NCBI GenBank assembly: GCA_000226015.1
Contig: JH153173.1
Location: 11,545 to 75,544 of the forward strand
DNA from: Mnemiopsis leidyi
Lineage: Eukaryota > Ctenophora > Tentaculata > Lobata > Bolinopsidae
Direction of reading: 5' to 3'
DNA: 64,000 bases
Below are positions 10,601 through 21,072 of the stretch, in pieces. The notes beneath the pieces are model-generated. The model was not told where the DNA came from. It saw only the letters and a program-made list of their open reading frames with translations, and searched no databases. The stretch's first letter is position 1. Each line of letters opens with the position of its first letter. The position numbers were made by a program, and so were the translations under genes.

Positions 10601-12512
10601 ATCTACCACAAACTCGTATAGTAAAGTTTCACCGGGGGCGATGGGACACTGAGTAACTCCTGCTACACCGTCATAAACCTGCATCGTTCTCATGTGGAAT
10701 CCGTGCCAGTGGAGTGTCAGTCCACTGTCTGAGAGTTTGTTCGTCACCTTGACAGAAAGTGTTTCTCCTCTTCTAACGTGAATAGCTGGCCCTTTTATGT
10801 CACCGTTTATGGTGTTTACTATGAAAGTACGGTCTCCTATTGGAATAGCTTTTTGAGCTACCACAAAATGATATATCCTGACAACTGAATCTTCCTCGCG
10901 ACTGAGATACATCGCTGCACCAATACAAGCTAATGTCAAGATGAATGCCAGACTACCGGCAATGACTGGTCCGAGAGAGCATGGCAGGGCAGGTTTAGAG
11001 TTTTGTTCAGGGGTTGGTATTGTTGCAATCTGGGGCTGAGAATCGATTTGAACTGTTGCTCCAGGGTTCTCTGTCATCTAGTCTGAATTACTAAACTGAG
11101 TAAATTAGTGACACACTATCTACGCTATTCATCTTTATTTTTTGAAGTGTAAAGATGTGAATAATTTGGCGTTTATAATACTAATTAGTGACGCACTATC
11201 TACGCTATCAATCTTTATTTTTTGAAGTGTAAAGATGTGAATCATTTGGCGTTTTATCTTTGTCTTAAGACCGCATTTTCTATGTAGAAAAAAAATTTAA
11301 AAACGACTTAGTAGAAGATTATTAGTAGAAGACTAAGTAGAAGATATTATACGATCAATCGGGTTGTAGTCAAAAATTAGTAAAGCACTTTCATTGCAGT
11401 TATGGTTGACAACAATTGCAATTTTTAAAAGCTCAAAAGGAAAGGTTGTCTCAAAAGGAAAGGTCGTCTCGCACTATATCTTACAGGGTCGGGCGAGAAG
11501 TATCTGATATAACTACACTGACTAAAACAACTTAGCACTGTGACATGTAGAGTCTAAGTCCACACGCTTCTGTGCAGCAAGCTTTCTAATACTCAGTCAC
11601 TACATTCAATGGATACAAATAAAACTGTTTTGTGTTTTCAGTCTTGAGTGTAGGTGTGATGTGTGTAATTTAACGCAAACAGAGAACCGAAGTTTTACAA
11701 TGAACTTGAAACGCTCTAGTTTCCGCTCAAGACAGAAAAAATAACCAACCAAATTCTGCCCAAAGTAACATGTACAATTAGAATTTGAGCATTAAATTTC
11801 AAAATAGTTACATTAGTTCTATGTGAATGAAAAGCTCTACTTGTGGTAGATACTGATTTTATTTTGGAAAACCCCAAGTCATATGTTTGAATGTTACCTA
11901 TTTCATGTGGTAGCTGTACTGTTCTGAACTTGTATATTATTATAGTGTATATACTTTGATCAACGAATGAATATATAAAGAGTTAATTATAATTACTTAG
12001 TATAAATATTGAAATAAGCACCTAAAGCAGCGTGTTTCAGGGGGCAGTGTCTACTCGATGGTGGTAACAGACAGCTGGATTATCTGTGGTACCTACGAGA
12101 AAGGGATACAAATGCACTCCTTACACAACACACGTGAGAGTCACGTGTTAACTGGACACTCCGGAACTGTGTACTGTCTCGGTTTTTACACCTCTGCCGG
12201 ACACACTCGTCTATTCTCAGGTTGGAATTTCTCCTTTTTGTGCTTTTTTAAACTTTTTAAAATCTGTTTACTAAATAGACCCAGTTATTGCAGGTTTAAA
12301 CTTTTTGTTTACTGTTCCAATAAAATTTTACCTTTCATTCAACCGGGAAATGCTCAGGAGCTAACGACAGAACGATAAAAGTGTGGAACGTGGATCGGAA
12401 AATTCCATCTCAGACTCTGGACAGACATCAGGGCTCAGTTTGTTGCCTCGTTGTCTCCAAGGGCAAGATATTTAGCGGTGCTATGGACTCCACTATCAAG
12501 GTCTGGCAATGA
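4656..12512 (+). CDS. TRAF7: TRAF7, RING/TRAF-zinc-finger/WD40 E3 ligase
   Basis: TRAF7 is an E3 ubiquitin ligase and MEKK3 partner. Exons: 4656-4723, 4875-4998, 5099-5230, 5648-5766, 6011-6137, 6248-6675, 6794-6914, 7566-7700, 8014-8253, 8406-8571, 12041-12220, 12358-12512. They sum to 1995 nt (664 aa; human 670). A Ser-rich acidic N-terminus is followed by a C3HC4 RING split across exons 4-5 ([16 protein letters not shown], then CGHTYCARC and CPVDGQD), a TRAF-type zinc-finger region ([20 protein letters not shown]), a coiled coil in exons 6-7, and seven WD repeats from [13 protein letters not shown] to DSTIKVWQ. All junctions keep phase with GT-AG sites. Intron 3 holds a splice-site-like minisatellite; intron 10 (8572-12040) holds an antisense oxidase gene. 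Confidence 0.93.
5229..5545 (+). repeat. 20 bp minisatellite in TRAF7 intron 3
   Basis: About 15-16 units of a 20 bp sequence, consensus CAGGTATCTTTCTCTACTCC, start exactly at the donor of TRAF7 exon 3 (CAG|GTATCT). Each unit contains a pyrimidine tract, CAG and then GTATCT, that is, an acceptor abutting a donor. A 120 bp higher-order duplication is visible (about 5269-5350 against 5389-5470). Because three units equal 60 bp, one frame stays open to 5596, which creates a spurious protein. Confidence 0.9.
9119..11077 (-). CDS. Membrane-anchored multicopper-oxidase-like protein, ligands lost
   Basis: This is an intronless 652 aa gene, antisense inside TRAF7 intron 10. It has a short cytoplasmic N-terminus, one signal-anchor segment near residues 33-58 ([20 protein letters not shown]), then three cupredoxin domains of the laccase type. 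Copper loop 1 is intact (LHWHGFH) and loop 3 keeps HLHGH. Other ligands are replaced. Loop 2 reads WYHTQ (usual WYHSH), loop 3 reads IPIHLHGH (usual HPxHLHGH, losing the type 1 His), and loop 4 reads [14 protein letters not shown] (usual HCHIxxHxxxGM, losing the type 1 Cys and a type 3 His). The open frame argues for retained function, perhaps binding or structural rather than oxidase. A laccase or hephaestin-like origin is inferred from domain order. Confidence 0.85.
   Translation of the reverse strand: MTENPGATVQIDSQPQIATIPTPEQNSKPALPCSLGPVIAGSLAFILTLACIGAAMYLSREEDSVVRIYHFVVAQKAIPIGDRTFIVNTINGDIKGPAIHVRRGETLSVKVTNKLSDSGLTLHWHGFHMRTMQVYDGVAGVTQCPIAPGETLLYEFVVDEAPGTYWYHTQNGVNPSGQDFVRGPLIVHDVNDTIASLDDPYLDPSNRDVVLFYRDLYPNFLGLDLPLWLGGKTAIGDDSVEGDGISSRTFVWTNGVLNGEEQAEIKVRNGEYRFRIINGGDNFAYFFSIDSYKLTVVAVDGNPVEPYETDIILVHVGERFDILITFEIETPTQDVWIRAMTTSEKQDKGIFGVLRVRQNTSVPFSDVTPAEKERPVNMEDSHVLNCKFFDTPQINCHPVTDLVPFVEQTSLNSSSTDTDEAAANDNELVEEIHTIDFDFIERVAGWFVSIDQGTFTQNLMSKLPLIMSLAENETSPHTLALPIHTNKVVAIVLRNKSRKNIPIHLHGHTLEILEVATRKTSTCDKNVCPLLDLTTAFSVPIEELVKRQEGGVLKSTVPVPPGGAVVVRLHTDNPGVWLLHSSVPVHSVGGLALVINVGDFMFSQTDTPADYPSCDFSGRLQTEQVATCTCSGEELGREGLVAKCSRPWTCGE
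11102..11254. repeat. 80 bp tandem duplication upstream of oxidase gene
   Basis: Two copies of about 73 bp (11102-11174 and 11181-11254) lie at an 80 bp period just upstream of the oxidase start. They share TATCTACGCTAT, ATCTTTATTTTTTGAAGTGT and ATTTGGCGTTT, and differ at only a few positions. They probably duplicate part of the promoter or 5' UTR of the antisense gene. Confidence 0.85.
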
Positions 12513-13194
12513 AGTGCCTGTGTTTCTATATAGCTAGTTTTAGCAGTTTGTCCTCCGCAAGACTCCTGACATGATAACCGCTTCAAGCCTGCACAAGACG
12601 TTCAAGTTTCGACGTGAAATGAAAACTTTTATCTGAAGTAGGAACTTGATTTATTTGATGCATGGATTTACAAAGTTGACTTAAAATAACACAAAACGTT
12701 AGTGAAATATACTTTTGGGACTCATCAATACCTATCAGATTTCTGGAAAACACTAGGTCGCTTCAAGAATAAACACCTCGAAAAATCATTCATATCTTTT
12801 TAAATATCATTATCGATTATAATTCGTTTATTTTTTCGTAGTTTTTAGTAATTTTTCGTTGATTGCTTATATTTTCATAATGTTTTTTGATGACCGATTG
12901 AAGTGCAACATCAATTTTATTACTTTTACAGAAAATATAATTTGATACATTTGTGTTGTAATCATATTATTATCTTAAACGTTCTTTCAAGATAATAAAT
13001 AATACCGTGTACCAGATCTTTGTCTTTTGTTATGTCAGCTATGAAGGAATGACCTTATAACTTAATGATAAAACTTTGAACTCGAAACTATTAGTAGTAA
13101 TAGTAGCAAGCTTCTAAGTTCGGGAAAGCCTGTAGCAAAAGTACGTTTTTGTTTCTTTATAGCTAAGGGCACTTTACGTTCAAACATCGCGCCT
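12513..13194. other. Convergent intergenic spacer
   Basis: AT-rich spacer between the 3' ends of TRAF7 (+) and the first GPCR gene (-). It should contain both 3' UTRs. I see no further gene or repeat in it. Confidence 0.6.
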
Positions 13195-14921
13195 CTAAAC
13201 ATCTGAGTTGCCCACATCTTTTATCTGACTAATTCGTTTTGCCCACTGAACGGGCTCACTCTCTCCAACTTCATTTGCCAGTCCATTCTGTGCCGGTGTT
13301 ATTGCGTTTTTTCTGAAAGTTCCCTTGAAAACTCTCCCGAAGTTCTCAGTCACGCTAATACTAACACTCAACCTTCTCACAACTTTAGACACCGACATCT
13401 GCTCAGATACCCGGGGGTTAGCAATAAAGTATATAAGGGGATTAAACACACTCCCCATGTAATAGAGCGTCACTGTGAAAATCTGGGCAGCTTCATAAGA
13501 CATTTGGAGATAGAAGGTAGCCATTAGGATCTCGGGTATGACGATCATCGCTCCCGACAAGACAATAGCTGTTGTGGTTACGATGACCTTTGTGACTTTG
13601 ATCTTGTTCTTGATGATGACCCCCAGGAGGAAGGTGTACAAGAGGATGATAAGTAGGAGGGGCCCCATCAGGAAGATAATGCCCTCGTAGGATTCATTCT
13701 GCGCGTAGACACATCTGTGGTATTGTCTCTGGTACACAATCTGGAAATAAGGCTTTTAGTTAATGGAATAATCTAGATTGTGCCAAAACCAGATCTTTAA
13801 CTGCTGTAACATAGGTTTGCATTATGTCCTTGAGCTACATTTTCTGCGCTTTCACATTCGGTTTACATTGTGCACTCTTACCTTGTTTGATCCAAGAAAG
13901 AATTGAATTGCATCATTGAGTCCTAAGATAGTGTTGGGCAGCCAAGACATGATAACCATGACAAACCCTACAGAAGGCGTGATGAGCATCTTGTATTTAA
14001 AGGGAAAAGCTACTGCTATGAATCTATCCATAGCCATAGGTATCAAAACAAGCATCAGCGAGTTCCTGAAGAGTGTGAGTGTATGTCAGATTTAACATAA
14101 ACTGTCGTTAATGTTACTTAATATGCACAATCCTGCAACTACAGCTTTTTTCAAAACTTGTCTCTAATGCACTCTTTTAGTTGTTATAAATCCAATTAAA
14201 ACCAAAAATCTTACGCCATAACGTTCAATGCCATGGTATAGCCAGAACAGAAGCCGGTTGCCTCATAATCTTTGGTTACTCCGACAAATTTTTTGTCGAT
14301 GATGCCTAGACCTCTGAGTATTCCACATAGAGACATGGTAATGTCACTGACCGCCACATTCAGAATAAAGATTCCCTGAAGTTTTTCAGAATTATGATAT
14401 TGTATTTTATCTGACGTAATAAATTGCTTAGCCGTATTTGCTGAGACCACATTCTTGTTGACGTTACGTAACCGTGCAATCGAGTATTAATTTTGGTGAG
14501 AGCACTTATATACTTCATAGCCTGGCATCAGGCTACTTCTATTACATGCTTGCTTGGAAGGGCGGTACTAAGTGCAATCCAAATGAATAAAGTATCATAT
14601 ACCTCACTACTTCATTGCTTACTTTACATCCTGGCAGCTTTATCTTATGAAACATGATTGAGTAGATAAGCAAACTGCTGAGAAATAACCCCAATATGCA
14701 TATTGCCATCAAACAAGATCCCTGAAATAAATCAAATTAGTATTTCAATTTTTGCTTGTTTTCTCCCTATGATTTGCTTTCAAGGGTCTAGTTTCATCTA
14801 TCCACTGGAGATTGGAAAAAGATAAATAGATGCTAATAACAAAACTCACGTTGATAATTCGAAATGTGCAGATTCCTTGAGTCTCATCTACACATTTGTG
14901 GTCTTGTATGTTGTAGACCAT
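13195..14921 (-). CDS. Orphan rhodopsin-class GPCR, paralogue 1
   Basis: Five exons on the minus strand: 14921-14850, 14721-14623, 14375-14215, 14065-13882, 13740-13195. They sum to 1062 nt (353 aa). A short N-terminus with two Cys (MVYNIQDHKC, GIC) is followed by TM1 (GSCLMAICILGLFLSS), TM2 (ILNVAVSDITMSLCGI), TM3 ending in MDRFIAVAFPFKY (DRF in place of DRY), TM5-6 around IIKNKIKV, and TM7 with NPLIYF (NPxxY). The cytoplasmic tail is Ser- and basic-rich. The exon phases match the second copy at 21073-24619, so the pair arose by tandem duplication. The ligand is unknown; TM6 lacks an obvious CWxP motif. Confidence 0.85.
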
Positions 14922-17900
14922 TACACAATCGTCCTGAATGATTCACATGTGTAAGAAAAATATTCAATGATAAGGTCGGTTTGGTTTATTTTGATAGTAA
15001 AATTTATACGGCGCTGTCAATCAAATAACGACTATCAGACAAAAACCCTCGACTTGAGCGAGGATGCTTATATTCCACCCCAGATATTTCCGTGAAAGCT
15101 TATGCCAAACTGTCGTTAGATAAAAGTGCAATACACTAACCGTGACCCTTGAAGGTGGGACTGATCACAGATTATAAATTCCCACGTGTCAACTTCGGCC
15201 CTCCCAGATCATTATGTTATTCACTTCGTTACCGAGCAACTAGAGTAGTTGTTTCCGGAAAAGTGTTAAAAATTTCTTACTAACCGCACCAGTAAATCGT
15301 TTTTCTCAGCTAAGGTGGGGCAATGATCTGTTTTCCAATAGATGATAATTATAGATAAAAATTGTTGGCGGAAACATGCCTACTCATAGCTTCAAATTCA
15401 TTAGCCAGGCACTTATGACGTTCCAGGTGGTTAAATGAGAGGGGAATTGTTCATGTCTACAAACATAGCTAAATCTAAACAGTAGGAAAAAAGAGAGAAA
15501 TAATCGACCATTGGAGTATAAGAACTTTTTGAATGTGTCGAACTGGTGTCCTGAAAAACTACCGGTCGCTGTAATGGAAAACTAGAACTGTTGCTACATT
15601 ACACATGGTACAAACCAAACTTGCTTCTAAGGACAAAAATTACAAAATAAAAGGTGTGACTGGGTATTATAGGAGGGGGGGGGCTATTTTATCAATAAAT
15701 TGTACATATAATTGAAGTGCCGAGTATTGCGGTCCCTATGTAGACAAAGCCCAAAAACGTGATGTTATTTTAGGCTACTGAGGTACTGCAGATTACTATC
15801 TCTCACAATGCAATTACATCATTTAAATAGATTAAAACCTCTAATTATCGATTTATGGACCAAAAGCCGGAACAACGTCGTCTCTGAGAAATTTATCATG
15901 CACGAAGTTAAATGTTCCAACTCAATATGCAGATTATTATAGATTGTTATTTGTGATCGGAAAACAGGTGAAACCTATTATCTAAGAAATGCGAAAGCTG
16001 AAATAATATGGTTATTTCCGTAATTTGCAATTGCAAAGCTGTCAAGATCAGTAAATCCTGACACTTTATCAGTGCCCTCATCACCACAAACAGTGGCATC
16101 ACAAACGTAATCATGTTCCGCCGTTGATAACTACAACAAGACTATTATTGTTACAGCTAGTGCTACTGTGTGACCGAGTGAGCTACGATTTCTGTAATCC
16201 AGCTATGTTATATCATAACACTTCACGCTTCACCTGCAGTCACATGGCCAAAGTACGTGAAAGTTTTGGTGAAATGCACTTTTGAGACATTTGCGAAGAG
16301 GGAATGAGGTGCAATAAATACCTCATTCTCTTATTCGCAAATAGGGAGCAAGATTTGCCATCATGGAAATTAAAGCAAGTGCCGTAGTCGTACCGATTTA
16401 AATTAAAATTATTGGTGCGTGCTTCCCTTCAATCAAGACATTCAGTCTTCAGAATTTTGAATATTAGATTTATAAATCAATTCAATATCGGATGGTGTTA
16501 TGAATGAACACTCGTTAGAAATCGCAGAAATCGTAAATTGCTTGAATTGCCACAAGGCTCACATGTCGGCTACTACTAGTTGGATCGGATTGGTGTAAAA
16601 AAGGGGCAGGGGTACTTTTGGAATTTACACCTATTTTGACGATATAATTGGTGGTTAGCAGCGTTATCAAGCAATAACAATGTTTTAACGTACGGAGGAG
16701 ATCCAAAATACTCTATTGGTAATAACTGATATGTCAGGACCAGTAACTAGCCGTGATTGCCATTATCATGTTACTCTCTGAATACTCTATCCTTACTTTT
16801 CTCATCTACGCAATTTAACCGTTTTTATTTGCCACCAATTGCATTAATCCGAAAGGATCCTCTTGAGTCTTGATCACCTCACTGGTTCATTCCATGGAAT
16901 GTAGGGGAGACGTCCTAGACCAAATATTGCAGCTCAATTGCAGACCAGCATCTATTTACTACTGAGGCAGGCTGATAAAGATCCTTACGCTGTTCATGTG
17001 ATTCAGTGGTTATTGCGATTTTATTGCCTCCCTCTATATTTAGCCTGCCAAGCTGCCTCTAGTGTTCCCGTTCTTTTAGCACATGTCATGGCCGGGACAT
17101 GAGCTAAAGGAGCTGCTCGCTTTTGATGGGTATATAATACTGTTGTTTCTGGCCAACATGACTACCGATGCAGTTAGATTAGTACTTCACATCGGTACTA
17201 AGATACATTCGAGACCACACTCGTCTTGTCGGGAGACCGACAATTTCACCACAAATTCAACTGTTCCCTCACACTTTAATAGGGTACCCGATCAAGTTGA
17301 CAGGCCACCGGATCTGGTTTCCTCTTGAAACGACAACCTCACCACAAGATCAGGTGGCCAACTTCACCACCAATCGGTTGATTAAGCAACCCTTTCAATT
17401 ATATTGTAAAGTTGTCAGGCAGCCAGTACTTTTCTTTATAATGTGCTAACTAAATAGTAAATAGGGGATATGTTTTATGTTATTGTGGCTCATGCATCAT
17501 GGACACGTGTCAACAATAAACAATTGTAATTAAAGATTCATTTTTTAAGACAAACAAACTTCCCTAGTTCTAACTTCTGTTGTGAGCTAGGTATAAGCAT
17601 TTATCTTGTACGTCAATATTCAATACATCCTGGCCCATGGTTTCAGATAAGAAATGAATCCATCGATCATTCCTTAGCTTAGCACTTTACAGTTGCTTCT
17701 CAGGGGAACACTTGCACCTGTTGTTTAATACGGGTCTGCTGAAGCTGACTAAGATCCTTAGTCACGAAATTCAGTAGTTACTGGAATTTCATCGCATATA
17801 TAAATGTTACTTAACTCTTGTAAAACGACCCTGTTCTAACCCGCTAAAACAAGTATCAAAGTAGACACTGACTGAAACCAATTCAACGACAGAACTTACA

Positions 17901-19226
17901 AACGCTCCAAACTCTAGCTAGTTAAGCAGTTACAAAACACAGATTCTCAACTCGACTAATTGGTTTTATCCACATCAGCATTGGAGACTTCTGTATTTTC
18001 CTACAGGTGCTTATTTAGAAATTGGAAAAACAAGTGGATATTATCAAGACGGACAATAAAAATTGATTACAACTCACACCTCTTTCTACGCCGTACCTTA
18101 CTATATAGAAACGTGCTGTGTCTTTCCAGACAGGACAAATTTGAACTTGTTTTGGCAAGCAAGATAGTTCAAAGATTACTATAGGTAGAATCTTGCATGA
18201 GTTGTCTACATATTGTTGTTGAACAATGATACTCTAAACTATGGCCATCATACAGGTCATCGTTATGTTGGTTATTAGGTATTAATGACACAGCATGGCC
18301 AACTGAAACAAAGATACGTTTACAGAAGACACTCTGAATAATGCTCCGCAAATTAACAGGTTTTTCATGGGCCGATTGCCGGCCGTTGTAGTGACGTTCA
18401 GTAAAAATTGGATGTCAACTCATTCTTGGGGAGGTGTTGGACAGTGCACGTTTTTGTAACACTTGACGTCATCAATTTTCAAAATTGATTGGCTGCTAGC
18501 TTATGGGAGAACTTTTGAATTTTTGAATTTTCACCAAGAATTTGGTAAAAATTGCAAACAAAGATTTCAAATTATGGATTCAACATTGAATGTTTTAATG
18601 TGTCAATCAAAACTGTGCCCCTTGAACTACACGAAGAATTGTCAAATAATTAAACATGCCATCAGGGCAGTGTTTCTAAAAAATAAGGAAAACTAGTTGA
18701 GATAACCGTTGTCATTCTATTGGTTTAAAATCGAAACCATAAAAATGTCGTAAATGGTGAAATACGATCTATGAACTCAACTATCTTACCGGTTGAAGTA
18801 ATTCAGTCGGTAGTTTGAAGATACTATTTAACAGGTGACACGTTAAGACTGTGCCTGACAGTACGCCTGGTAGCAATATGCTGAAATGACCCCGCAAATT
18901 TAAAGGTAATCAAGTTGTAATCCACCTGCCAGTTCCTGACAATGTACAATAAAACAATGAGATGTATTTAACTTAAGACTCCATATTGGATGGAATAAGC
19001 TTATGTCAAATTTTGTAAATCATTAGTAATACTGTTAATGTGTCATAAGTGGTCTGATAATTATCTCGATCTCCTGTATTGTAATTATATTTCGATATTT
19101 AATATATCTCCGAATCATTGTTCATATCAAACTGGTTGACAGAAAATAGCAGCATGACATTGAAATTGTAAAGTTTTTCCGCCAACACCACGTTATGACA
19201 TTTAACACTTTCTCCTGTCAGGAAGG
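14922..19226. other. Long spacer between GPCR 1 and cryptochrome gene
   Basis: About 4.3 kb without a supported gene. Open frames near 16515, 17083, 17960 and 18463 are short, lack motifs and have no splice support. The only clear structure is the hairpin at 16290-16342. GPCR 1 and the cryptochrome gene diverge here, so both promoters should lie in it. Confidence 0.6.
16290..16342. repeat. Short inverted repeat (hairpin)
   Basis: The arms TTTGCGAAGAGGGAATGAGG and CCTCATTCTCTTATTCGCAA pair with a few mismatches around a loop of about 10 nt. It stands alone in noncoding DNA. Confidence 0.7.
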
Positions 19227-20786
19227 ATGGGTAAGATAGCTCTTCACTGGTTCCGACATGGTTTGCGACTGCACGATAATACACCACTCCAGAAAGCAAT
19301 TGCAGGATGCACGTCCTTGATTCCTCTTTACATCTTAGACACCGAGTATTTTAAACCTGGTAAAGTTGGGATCAATCGTATGGGTTTCCTTCTGGACTCA
19401 CTCAAAGCACTTGATACAGATTTGAGAGCTATTGGATCACGACTGTATGTAGCGAAAGGTGATCCAGAGGAGGTTATTGGGAAGTTTATCAAGGAACACA
19501 AGATTGGGGCAGTGAGCTTTGAACGGGATACAGAGCCCTACAACAAAGTCATGGATGGCAAAATCATAAACTTGACTAAAGAATTAAATGTTGAAGCTTT
19601 TCCACTTTGGGGACATACAATGTTCGACCCTGAGTACCTTCTGGCATTGAACAATGGAGACGCTCCTCTTACCATGACTTCGTTTTTGAGGTTGATGTCA
19701 GAGGCTGGGGATCCACCTAAACCAATCGACCCTCCAAAATCGTTACCTCCCCCTCCAGCTGATAGTTTAGTTTGTAAAGATGTGTTCATTTTTCAGGGTG
19801 TTCCAACTTTGTCTGATCTTACAGAGTATGAATTTAATCCCAAGGATTATACAACATGGTTTGTTGCAGGAGAAAAAGAGGGAATCAGGGTAATGAACGA
19901 ATTTCTAGCCCAGAAAAGGAGAGTGTCTACGTTTGAGAAGCCCAAGACTGATCCTACCGCTTTGCAGCCTGACACAACTGCCCTCTCTCCGTACATCACC
20001 CGAGGAAGCCTAAGTTCAAGGACTTTTTATCATGGTCTTAAAGACACCCTAAAGGGTATGAAAAGCAGTAAACCGCCTGTCTCGCTGAAAGGACAGTTGT
20101 ACTGGCGTGAGATGGCATATCTGATAGGATTTTCTGTTCCTAACTTTAATCAGATGGAAGGAAATCCTATCTGCAAACAAATACCGTGGCTTACCGGAGA
20201 TGACGCTAAGGCCCTTCTAGATAAGTGGGAGATGGGTCAAACAGGATTTCCTGCTGTTGATGCTGTCATGAACCAGCTGCGCACTGAAGGATGGATGCAT
20301 CATTTGGCAAGACATTTAGTTGCCTGTTTTCTGACCCGAGGTGACCTCTGGGTTACTTGGGAGTTAGGGAGGGATGTTTTCGAGAAACATCTCGTAGACG
20401 CTGACTGGTCCATTAACAACTTCTCGTGGCATTGGCTTTCTTGTAGTGCCTTTTTTCACCAATACTTCAGATGTTACAGTCCTATCGCCTTCTTCAAAAA
20501 GACGGATCCCAACGGTAACTACATTAAAAAGCATGTGCCAATTCTTGCTAAGTTTCCAGATAAGTATATCTATGAGCCATGGACTGCTCCGAAGGGGATA
20601 CAGATTGCATGTGGTTGCATTATCGGGAAGGACTACCCCAAACCTATGGTCGAACACCAGTTTGTTTGTCAGGAAAATAAGTCCCGGATGAAAAAGGCAT
20701 ACGATACTAGCAAGAAAAGGGACTCCGGTGAACCTCCTGCTAAAAAGTTAAAACAGAACAATTTGTCGAAGTATCGTACAAAGTAA
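19227..20786 (+). CDS. Cryptochrome / 6-4 photolyase family protein
   Basis: This is an FAD-binding blue-light protein of the animal cryptochrome/(6-4) photolyase clade, which repairs 6-4 photoproducts or signals light. The 519 aa, intronless product has the N-terminal photolyase domain (ALHWFRHGLRLHDN, KVGINRMGFLLDSL) and the FAD domain (LYWREMAYLIG, MEGNPICKQIPW, GWMHHLARH, FFHQYFRCYSPIAF, GCIIGKDYPKP). HHLARH carries the His pair used by 6-4 photolyases but is shared with cryptochromes. The Asn near flavin N5 is kept (DWSIN), followed by NFSWHW where AGNWMW is usual. The tail is only about 30 aa, basic and NLS-like (PAKKLKQ), which favours a photolyase over a long-tailed clock cryptochrome. 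The family is certain; the activity is not. Confidence 0.9.
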   Translation: MGKIALHWFRHGLRLHDNTPLQKAIAGCTSLIPLYILDTEYFKPGKVGINRMGFLLDSLKALDTDLRAIGSRLYVAKGDPEEVIGKFIKEHKIGAVSFERDTEPYNKVMDGKIINLTKELNVEAFPLWGHTMFDPEYLLALNNGDAPLTMTSFLRLMSEAGDPPKPIDPPKSLPPPPADSLVCKDVFIFQGVPTLSDLTEYEFNPKDYTTWFVAGEKEGIRVMNEFLAQKRRVSTFEKPKTDPTALQPDTTALSPYITRGSLSSRTFYHGLKDTLKGMKSSKPPVSLKGQLYWREMAYLIGFSVPNFNQMEGNPICKQIPWLTGDDAKALLDKWEMGQTGFPAVDAVMNQLRTEGWMHHLARHLVACFLTRGDLWVTWELGRDVFEKHLVDADWSINNFSWHWLSCSAFFHQYFRCYSPIAFFKKTDPNGNYIKKHVPILAKFPDKYIYEPWTAPKGIQIACGCIIGKDYPKPMVEHQFVCQENKSRMKKAYDTSKKRDSGEPPAKKLKQNNLSKYRTK

Positions 20787-21072
20787 AGCATTTGTTTAAT
20801 TTTTCTTACTCTCCAATTCTTCTATTGAATTTGCCTTGTTTGCTCCGATCTGAGTCAAAACTATTTGGTACACGCAGAATAATAAGATTTAAATCACTTT
20901 GTTTATCAAAATAATGTATGTCATCCAAATTCATTTATAAAAAGAAAACAATGTGGATTAAGATTTATTGCTTCTTTTTAGTATGTTTTATCGATATACT
21001 AGTCCAGCCTAAAAGGTAAATCTTCAAAAAAATTTGTCAAGTTCTGCAGAAGTCTATTGCAGTATTTCTTTT

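Noticed and set aside
9119-11077. Bacterial or fungal gene transfer as the source of the intronless oxidase
   Set aside because: Lack of introns is not evidence here, since several clearly animal genes in the window are also intronless. Base composition looks like the neighbours.
17083-18696. Short open frames between GPCR 1 and cryptochrome
   Set aside because: 60-81 aa, no motifs, no splice signals and no repeat or family match; expected by chance in 4 kb.
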